From assembly GCA_019136395.1 (NCBI GenBank), contig JAGVUH010000198.1:1-23984 (forward strand): a DNA stretch of 23,984 bases, in the 5' to 3' direction. The DNA comes from Gammaproteobacteria bacterium. GTDB lineage: Bacteria > Pseudomonadota > Gammaproteobacteria > Chromatiales > Chromatiaceae. Each line of letters begins with the position of its first letter. The stretch's first letter is position 1. The position numbers and the translations under genes were made by a program. Shown piece by piece: positions 8,601 through 14,513 of the stretch. The notes under the pieces are model-generated. The model did not search any database. It was not told the origin of the DNA and saw nothing but the letters and a program-made list of their open reading frames with translations.

Positions 8601-11434
8601 TTGTGGAATTCGACCTCATCCCCTGCCGGAAACAGGTCATAACCCCGATTCCCGCACAGCCACGCCACTGCGGGGTATAGCCACTGCATGCCAGTGAGAT
8701 TTTCCTGCGCCCGCAGTTCGCTCGCGGCAAGCGCGATCACCTGACGGAACAGATCACGCGCATGGCTATGTTCCAGGGCCGGCGCCAGTCGCGCCGCCTT
8801 TTGGCGGCCATCGCTAAAAACCAGCACCTTGCGGCCATGATTCGGCAGGTGGGGATCTGGCTTCTGGGGGGGCTGCTCGGCAAACTGTGCCTCGATTAGC
8901 GCCGTGAAGGGCTGCTCCCCCCGGGTGCGAAAGTCGAATATCCGGGCTTGGGCCGGACCCGTTGGCTGACACATGGCGCAACGGCCGAAGGTAGGCTGAC
9001 GTTCATGATCCCCATCCAGCCAAAGGTACATGGGGCGAACATCACCCGCTTGGTGGTTACCCTCAACATTGACATAACCGGTGGCAAGGTGAACCTGGAT
9101 GATCTCGGTCCGCTCCGGATAGCGGGGGACGGTGGGCAAGAGTTCCAGCTTGGTCAGGTTACCCTCGGTTTCGCCCCAGAGAAAATGGAGGGCACTCAGG
9201 GTGCCCGAAGCCGTGTAGGCGATGGTATAAGGAGCACCGCAACTGCGGCATGAGGCTACCTCGAATACCCGGGAGCCACAGGCATCACAGCGCGTCTGGG
9301 GGGATGAGAAAAGTTTGCCCAGGATGGCGGTTGTCCCTGGTCCGGCCTGGCGACCGGAGCAGGTAGGATTGATACAGGCGTACAAACCATGCATACCGCG
9401 GAACATGGCGTGTACGCGCGTCGGTACCAGCCCCGGGGCATCGGGTCTGGGGCGTGCCAGGGTACCCAGGGCCAGCAACGCCTCAAGTGCCCGGCGTGCC
9501 TGCTGATGCTGACCGAAAACGCTCCGGGCCAAGTCGGGGAGGGCCAGCGCATTGCCCGCCGCGACGTTCATCAAGTGATTGATATAGGGGCGGCCGGACA
9601 ACGCCCGATGGAGGGCGGCAAGTACCTCTGACTCTTGAGTCGAGGCGCAGGTCACGCCGTAATAATCAAAAACGGGGGTCAGGGCATGGCGCAGTTCCTC
9701 GCCGCTGTTGACCTGATTGATGGCCTCGATATCCAGCCCGGCCAGCATCGCGGCCTCCGGGGCGCTGGCTTGGGCCACGGGCGAGAAGACTTCGCGCGTG
9801 CCGGTAATCGCCTCGAAATCAGCCGGTGTTTTGCCCGTCAGGTCGGCGGCAAAATTCAAGATGTTCCGCAGCGAACTGACGTCGCTACCCAGACTGGCAC
9901 TGGTGGCGATGACCCGCAGTTTTTCTGGCTGATCGTGTATGCCAAGTCTGGCGCGCAATCGCCGCAGCAAAAAGGCTACCTCAGCCCCTCTGGCGCCACG
10001 GTACATATGGGCCTCGTCGACGACCAGGAGCAGCCGATTGCCTTTTTCTTGCAGCCAATGGCGTGTCTCTTCGAAGATTGGCCGTTCGAAGGGCCGCATC
10101 AGCATGTACTCCAACATGGAGTAGTTGGTGACCAGGATGTCGGGGGCGTGTCCAGGACGGGTGCCTACCCCATGCACCATCTCATGGCGGGTCAACAGTT
10201 CCCGGTCGCCCTCCGCGGTATGCAGCCGCCGCTCCCAGTTGTAGCGGGTATATTCCTTGCCCACATTTTTGCCCGACTGATAAACGGCCCGTTGTTGCTC
10301 ATGCTTGGCGTAGAAAGCCGCCAGGTCCTTCGCCGGATAGCGACCCAATTGCCGCAGCCGGGCCTCCGTTGCTGCATCCAGTCCCAGGTAATACTCCAGT
10401 AAGGGAGCCACGCGCTCACCATCCCGCGCCGCCTTGCGAGCCCCGGCGTAAGGGGTACGGCCGGTGTACATGCCAAAGCGCGGGAACCGCTGGCAGCCAA
10501 TTCCCCTGAACACCTCCGCTACCGCCGGGTCGCCAAATAACAGGCGCAGCCGCGCCAACTGGTCATTAACCAAGGCATTCATGGGGTAGAGGATCAGGAT
10601 GCGTACCCCGGGTGACTGGAAGGACGCGGGTCGCGTCAGGGCCTCGTCGTAAAGGGCGCCTAACCCCGGAACCAGGAAGCACTCAGTCTTGCCCGAACCA
10701 GTGCCGGTCGCCACGACGATGTCCCGTCCTTCGCTGAGAAAGGCCCGAAAAGCCCGCGCCTGGTGGCGGTAAATTCCAGGATAGAGGATGGTGCGCGGGT
10801 CATCAGGGGTGCTAGCCACGGCCAACTGGCCGGCAAGACGCTCAAAAAGTTGCCCCAGATGCGCTGGTAGACCGATCCCACCGTAACCCTGGTCAGCGCT
10901 CTGGTAGCGTGGGGTGGTCTCGATAAAGGGCTCCTGGGCCAACAAATGTCCATCCGCCTCGGTTTCCAGTAACAAGCGCCGCGACTTGACCAACCAGGGG
11001 TCACTAAGGGGATAAGCGCTCTCGATATAGCCGCGGAGGGCATCGGCTAGACGGCGTACCAGTCGGGTAGGGGTGTAGCGGTCGTCCAGGGTTGGCGGCC
11101 GCTCCACCGGGGAAGGTTCAGGAGGGCGCTGGGGCAACCGGACGGTTGGCCGCTGCCGCGGTCGCTCAATCACTGACACGGGATTGGCTTTCCGGTCCAC
11201 CCAGTTCACCAGGGCCTGGTCCACTGCCTGGTTCATCCCGGTGACTCGATCCCCAATCGATTCCGGGGTCTCATGTTCCAACAGCACGTCCAGAAATCCG
11301 GAGGACACATCCATAACCCCCGTGAAGTCCAGGCTGGCCTCTGGCGTCAGCTTGCGGCGCAGGAATTCAGCGTCATGCTTATCGCACAGGCGGTTGTCTT
11401 CGTCCGTGTATTTGCTGAGCTTCAGAACCGTCAT
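5612..11434 (-). CDS. Giant DEAH-box helicase with N-terminal STAS-like domain and C-terminal DUF1998 (DruE/MrfA-like), 1940 aa
   Basis: I place the start at the ATG at 11434 (MTVLKLSKYTDEDN): it forms an ATGA overlap with the UvrD-like gene and has GGAGGTG upstream. Residues 1-85 resemble STAS-like DUF4325 (LDFTGVMDVSSGFLDVLL, 35-52). The helicase core follows: YPGIYRHQARAF, Walker A ATGTGSGKTE (242-251), DEAH (473-476), TSASLG (511-516), MEVGIDIG (about 1230) and QLAGRAGRRGR (about 1255-1265). Several CxxC zinc knuckles lie around residues 685-730, 1128-1150, 1530-1556 and 1640. The DUF1998 signature CDCAQSCYRCIRHYGN lies near 1795-1810. A roughly 120-residue tail follows. The size and layout match the large helicases of Druantia (DruE) and, as a fusion, the DISARM DrmA/DrmB pair. 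MrfA-type relatives are 3'-5' translocases. Probable role: ATP-driven DNA translocation during defence. The STAS-like fusion is unusual. Confidence 0.85.
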   Translation of the reverse strand: MTVLKLSKYTDEDNRLCDKHDAEFLRRKLTPEASLDFTGVMDVSSGFLDVLLEHETPESIGDRVTGMNQAVDQALVNWVDRKANPVSVIERPRQRPTVRLPQRPPEPSPVERPPTLDDRYTPTRLVRRLADALRGYIESAYPLSDPWLVKSRRLLLETEADGHLLAQEPFIETTPRYQSADQGYGGIGLPAHLGQLFERLAGQLAVASTPDDPRTILYPGIYRHQARAFRAFLSEGRDIVVATGTGSGKTECFLVPGLGALYDEALTRPASFQSPGVRILILYPMNALVNDQLARLRLLFGDPAVAEVFRGIGCQRFPRFGMYTGRTPYAGARKAARDGERVAPLLEYYLGLDAATEARLRQLGRYPAKDLAAFYAKHEQQRAVYQSGKNVGKEYTRYNWERRLHTAEGDRELLTRHEMVHGVGTRPGHAPDILVTNYSMLEYMLMRPFERPIFEETRHWLQEKGNRLLLVVDEAHMYRGARGAEVAFLLRRLRARLGIHDQPEKLRVIATSASLGSDVSSLRNILNFAADLTGKTPADFEAITGTREVFSPVAQASAPEAAMLAGLDIEAINQVNSGEELRHALTPVFDYYGVTCASTQESEVLAALHRALSGRPYINHLMNVAAGNALALPDLARSVFGQHQQARRALEALLALGTLARPRPDAPGLVPTRVHAMFRGMHGLYACINPTCSGRQAGPGTTAILGKLFSSPQTRCDACGSRVFEVASCRSCGAPYTIAYTASGTLSALHFLWGETEGNLTKLELLPTVPRYPERTEIIQVHLATGYVNVEGNHQAGDVRPMYLWLDGDHERQPTFGRCAMCQPTGPAQARIFDFRTRGEQPFTALIEAQFAEQPPQKPDPHLPNHGRKVLVFSDGRQKAARLAPALEHSHARDLFRQVIALAASELRAQENLTGMQWLYPAVAWLCGNRGYDLFPAGDEVEFHNHLRRTKGKTLQEAIRLANRGALPPTRSFALALFSELTDRYYSLPSLALGTVEEDPELGHIFDDFPAVGLDTDAQRALFRAWIRLHLERRSFRPEGAAISQLGEGWAAPVGINAERLNHILPNRFEEYIGKVLAEEIDATELVKTWFQQLVRNSELLYFEGDLYYLQPLGLSLNLHLEGSWLRCLDCGRIHPEALADLCPGCLGQVVEAEPDYLSARTGFYRDQVLRAFDPRQLEPFGLSAAEHSAQLTGTADDSAFNKVEEYELRFQDIPLDAKPPIDVLSCTTTMEVGIDIGALSGVALRNVPPHVANYQQLAGRAGRRGRSIASVVTYAHGTSHDAHFFAHPEAIIAGTVMPPVVYVENQEVLRRHINAYLVQRFFHESVPTDTGSSAYQLFESLGTVERFLSDDHACSLTRMDVWLEANRQRLMEELGYWVPTYSYGLGEDIPGVTATVQESITHLRERLHAVLPVADYHQREQLEGLALETLERRLEESLLDTLIGHAVLPRYAFPTDVVGFWVSRKRIPGEPGGHRVFDYEPQRDLQLALSEYAPTRSLTIDKWRFESAALFSPYEPSPVPTLARRQPYTACRDCTFVSLDPGSVALSLCPCCGSDRMVHTAFITPAGFAPDINVKQEVDRGQAITYAGITERAQLELQDPPTAWDCTLYEGRLKSWTGPRRLAVVNKGVGDRGFRVCPECGRSEPEYGPGFTKTQLTRAGNPVQHKHPLEQGLICTGIAEGPFFLGHRFPTDALLIRLKVSSPVCLGTATTPGLLSRAARMAISSLVEAMALAASRELQIDEAELSGWWAPVLGGYADEAQLYLYDLLPGGAGYARSVGEALDNVLSTTERLLANCDCAQSCYRCIRHYGNNYLHASLDRHLALALLQHLRHGAIPVVTNGSTTEVLRGLNEFLNLRGIQTQVNPTVGDIQIPLIIRSGEREIWVDVHHPLVDPTALPSSVALKAQSNFCELVQIDAFTLFHDLPSAVATLNLPDGWLS

Positions 11435-13500
11435 CCAGCCACCTCCAGATGCCATTGGGTGGTATCCAGCTCGACCAGGGCACGATGGCGACAATCCTTG
11501 GGCACAAGCAGCATGAGTCCGCGCATGGCCCGCGTCAGGGCCACATAGAGCAGCCGCCGTTCGTGCCGCAGGCGCTCGTTGAAGAGGTCGGCGTCGTCAA
11601 AGTCCCCGGCGTCGGGGTAAGTTCCCGGATAGAAGCCACCCACGACGACGATCGGAAATTCGAGGCCCTTGGCGGAGTAGAGGGTCATCACCTTCAGACA
11701 ATCCGCTTTCAGGTCCAGGTCACGGCCGGCGAAGAAGGTGGCAGGCATACCCGCAGCCTTCAGACTGGTTGCCAGGGCTTGCCCGATCGCGGCGCCAGGG
11801 ACCAGAACCGCCGCCGCGTTCTGCCGCAGATGCAGATGCCGAGCCATCTGCCGCACGAAGCGGATAATCCAATCCACCTCCTGCTCCGGGTTGACCCCGG
11901 TCACCAGGATGGGCAGTGGCCCGGCATGGATACTGGCGGAGGCTTCGAGGACTTCTCCCTCCTCAGGCACCAACAGCGAGAAGGCTGCTTGATCGATTTC
12001 CCGGGTGGAGCGGTAGTTGCGCTTGAGGGCCGCGGTACGGCCCCGAAACTGCAAGCGGGGGTGCGCTGAAGTCCAGCTATAGCTTCGTGAATAGAGCGAT
12101 TGCTTGGCATCGGCCACAAAGAAGAGACCCTCGGGACCGGAGCAGACCTCAGCCATGAGGGCCAAGGCGGCGGGACTCAGATCCTGAGCTTCATCGACAA
12201 ACACATAGTCCCAATGTCCCCGCCAGCCGCCCTGGCGGACGATCGCGACGGCTTCGTTTCGCAGGTCCGGAAACCGCTCGCCCCCGCCTCCCTGGCGGAA
12301 GACCTGACAGAGTTCCCACACCACCGTCCGCAGGCGCGCGGGAAAGGCTACCCCGCGGCCGGGGCGCGGGGCATTAAGGTAATCTTCCAGGCGGCGCAGA
12401 TCCCGGCCGGTAATGATCCAATCGAATTCCTCCAGGAGATAAGCGTCCGAAAGACGGGCCAAGGCCCGGGCGCGCAATCGCCCCTCGAAGGAGGACGCGA
12501 GGCTGGCGACGTAGGTTTGGCGGAGGTCGCGCAGCCGGCGGTAAGCATCCCGATCGGATTCCCAGTCACGCAAGGGTCGCTGGCTGTGAACGATCTCCCG
12601 CGCCACCTGATCGCAGGTGGCGACCCTGACCCGGGCCAGTTGCTCCGGGGTCAGGATCTGTTCCAGCAACTGCTGGGAGACCGCCTGGAGCGCGCGGGTG
12701 TAGGTCGTGAACAATACCCGCTCACGGCCAGTAGCCCCCGCCCGCTCTAAGACCGCCTTAATGCGGTAAAGCGCCACGGTACTCTTACCCGTCCCCGCAC
12801 CCCCCCACACCATCGTCGGGCCTTTCAGCGCCCAGCGCGTCAGCTTAAGCTGGTCCTCGTCGAGGTTGAGCAGGAAACCCAGCAGATCGCCCTCCTTGTA
12901 ACGGATCAAATGCTCAGTTGAGGGAACGAGCAGATCCGGTTGCTGGGCCAGCCCCGCCAGACTTGGCGGGAAGATGGCGTCGAGGACCCGTGCCAGCATC
13001 TCGCTGGGCACGGCGGCATCAAGCAAGTCCTCCTCCGTCCGGCAGCGACGCAGCACCGGGTGCGCCGAGACGGGGATACCCAATTCGGTTAACCAGCCCC
13101 TGGTTAACTCGAAGGGCAACGGTGTTTCCGCCTCCGCCGGGGCGAAAGAAAAAGCCCGCGGTGCCTCCACGAGCGAGGCATCGAGATCCTCCTCCTCATC
13201 AGGGGGTAAATTCAGCTCCTCACCCGCGGCGGGGATTTCACGGTACGTGCTTTCGTGCCGACGGCGCAGGCCCAGCAATGACACCCAATCGTCGCCGAAA
13301 CGGTAAAACACCCGATGGTCCCCGACGCGCAGCCGATAAATTCCTTCCGCGGTTTGCAGCTTCTTTTTGGCCTTGCCGTCCGGAAGCGGATCAGTCACCA
13401 ACTGGTTGATCTTTTCCCACAGGGATGCCGCGCGATCCGCCGGGTAGGCGAGGATCTCCCGCATGCAGGTTGGCTTGATAGTGATCTGTCGTTTGCTCAT
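11431..13500 (-). CDS. UvrD/Rep-like SF1 helicase with N-terminal RelE/ParE-like domain, 689 aa
   Basis: Residues 1-90 have the RelE/ParE fold pattern: helices with KINQLVTDPLP, then the beta-sheet signature GIYRLRVGDHRVFYRF (53-68) and RRRHESTYREI. An acidic linker follows (DEEEDLD, 101-107). The SF1 core then begins: LDEDQ (213-217, Q motif), Walker A GGAGTGKS (233-240), FTTYTRALQ (motif Ia), VDEAQD (435-440), ADAKQSLYS (463-471), LKRNYRST (492-499), TLYSAKGLEFPIVV (606-619) and RRLLYVALTRA (648-658). All helicase motifs are intact. UvrD-like proteins unwind DNA 3'-5'. The toxin-like domain may serve as a protein or nucleic-acid binding module rather than a toxin, since a free-standing antitoxin is not seen. 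It overlaps its neighbours by 4 nt on both sides. With the last gene's Fe-S nuclease it could form an AddAB-like pair. Helicase call is firm; the RelE-like domain is likely. Confidence 0.9.
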   Translation of the reverse strand: MSKRQITIKPTCMREILAYPADRAASLWEKINQLVTDPLPDGKAKKKLQTAEGIYRLRVGDHRVFYRFGDDWVSLLGLRRRHESTYREIPAAGEELNLPPDEEEDLDASLVEAPRAFSFAPAEAETPLPFELTRGWLTELGIPVSAHPVLRRCRTEEDLLDAAVPSEMLARVLDAIFPPSLAGLAQQPDLLVPSTEHLIRYKEGDLLGFLLNLDEDQLKLTRWALKGPTMVWGGAGTGKSTVALYRIKAVLERAGATGRERVLFTTYTRALQAVSQQLLEQILTPEQLARVRVATCDQVAREIVHSQRPLRDWESDRDAYRRLRDLRQTYVASLASSFEGRLRARALARLSDAYLLEEFDWIITGRDLRRLEDYLNAPRPGRGVAFPARLRTVVWELCQVFRQGGGGERFPDLRNEAVAIVRQGGWRGHWDYVFVDEAQDLSPAALALMAEVCSGPEGLFFVADAKQSLYSRSYSWTSAHPRLQFRGRTAALKRNYRSTREIDQAAFSLLVPEEGEVLEASASIHAGPLPILVTGVNPEQEVDWIIRFVRQMARHLHLRQNAAAVLVPGAAIGQALATSLKAAGMPATFFAGRDLDLKADCLKVMTLYSAKGLEFPIVVVGGFYPGTYPDAGDFDDADLFNERLRHERRLLYVALTRAMRGLMLLVPKDCRHRALVELDTTQWHLEVAG

Positions 13501-14513
13501 CCGCCTGTCCCCGAGTCCATGACCAGTCCCAGGCGCGCCTCCAACATGGCCAGCACCCCCGCCACTTGCTCCCTTGACAGTGACCAGCGGCTGCCGGAGC
13601 GTTCGATCTCGCGGTGCGTGGCGCAGACCGTCAAATAGCGGTACTCCGCTACCGGCAACCAGTGCGGGATCGTCAACACCGCCCGAGCGTCATCCTGGGT
13701 AACGACCAGGGTCAAGGGCGGACCCTGCACCCGCGCCAGGGCAAAAACGGTGCGGCTGCCCGCGTCAGCCCCGCAAGAGACAAAGGGCGAGGTCGAGGGT
13801 GGACCCTCCCGGCACCAGGCATGGCGCCAGTAACCGTAACGGGTTCGGGCACGCCACAGGCATGCGTCGACGGCGTGCGCCGAAGACTGCCAGCGGACGC
13901 CCTCCGCGGTCATTCGACATCCGCTCCAGGCAAGGGGCTCGTCATGCTCCAGGCTACCGGCTGGTTCGGGCGTGGCTTGCAGTCGGCGGTCAAGCCCATC
14001 CAACCAGGCTTGGTCCGCGGCCGGAACCCGGTCCAGGCACGCCCAGGCCGCCGGAGTGAGGACCTTGCCCCCCATTTCGGCCACCCGGGCACGGAAGTGC
14101 GCCGCATTCTCCGCCTGGCAGGTCCGCCCGATACCCACCAACCCCCAGGAGCCTGGCAGGAGGGTCTGTAGTCGCTGCGTGGTCAGGCTGGTCGCCAGAC
14201 GAAAGCGGCCCTGCCCCAAATCGATCGCGCGTAAGGGGGGGGCCACCAGGAGGCCGGCATCCGCCATCAGGATGTCACCTTCACGTTCGAGTTGGGTACA
14301 GAGGTCGTTGACCATGGCCACGTCGAGGTTGACGACGGGGGCGGCGAAACGGCAGATACGGCGGACGGTCGTGGCCCGCTGACAGAACCCGCGCGCCGAA
14401 ACCTCAGCCCGGATCAACTCCGCGATCGCGGTTTCCCGAGCAGGCTCAGCCCCCAGCAGGGCACGGAAAAATTCTAGGGCCTGGTCATCGTCGATTAACG
14501 CCAGTCGGGTCAT
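13497..14513 (-). CDS. Unknown protein of a defence operon, possible winged-helix N-terminus, 338 aa
   Basis: I do not recognise this family. The ATG at 14513 (MTRLALIDDDQALEFF) is chosen because it makes an ATGA overlap with the 921-aa gene and has GGAGGG just upstream; an in-frame extension further upstream is Gly/Pro-rich and unlikely. Residues 28-90 (AELIRAEVSARG, DLCTQLEREGDILM, LLVAPPLRAIDLG) look like helix-turn-helix plus wing. Residues 125-175 are helical. The C-terminal half is beta-rich with many aromatics (RTRYGYWRHAWC, 222-234; IPHWLPVAEYRYLTVC, 282-297) and several Cys, with no evident catalytic triad or NTP-binding loop. Its end overlaps the UvrD-like gene by 4 nt. It probably acts as an adaptor or DNA-recognition subunit between the S24-domain protein and the helicase. 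That role is inferred from position only. Confidence 0.75.
   Translation of the reverse strand: MTRLALIDDDQALEFFRALLGAEPARETAIAELIRAEVSARGFCQRATTVRRICRFAAPVVNLDVAMVNDLCTQLEREGDILMADAGLLVAPPLRAIDLGQGRFRLATSLTTQRLQTLLPGSWGLVGIGRTCQAENAAHFRARVAEMGGKVLTPAAWACLDRVPAADQAWLDGLDRRLQATPEPAGSLEHDEPLAWSGCRMTAEGVRWQSSAHAVDACLWRARTRYGYWRHAWCREGPPSTSPFVSCGADAGSRTVFALARVQGPPLTLVVTQDDARAVLTIPHWLPVAEYRYLTVCATHREIERSGSRWSLSREQVAGVLAMLEARLGLVMDSGTGG

Noticed and set aside
11435..11494. Upstream in-frame start for the giant helicase
   Set aside because: It would extend the overlap with the UvrD gene, and the ATG at 11434 has GGAGGTG and the same ATGA overlap as most other junctions.
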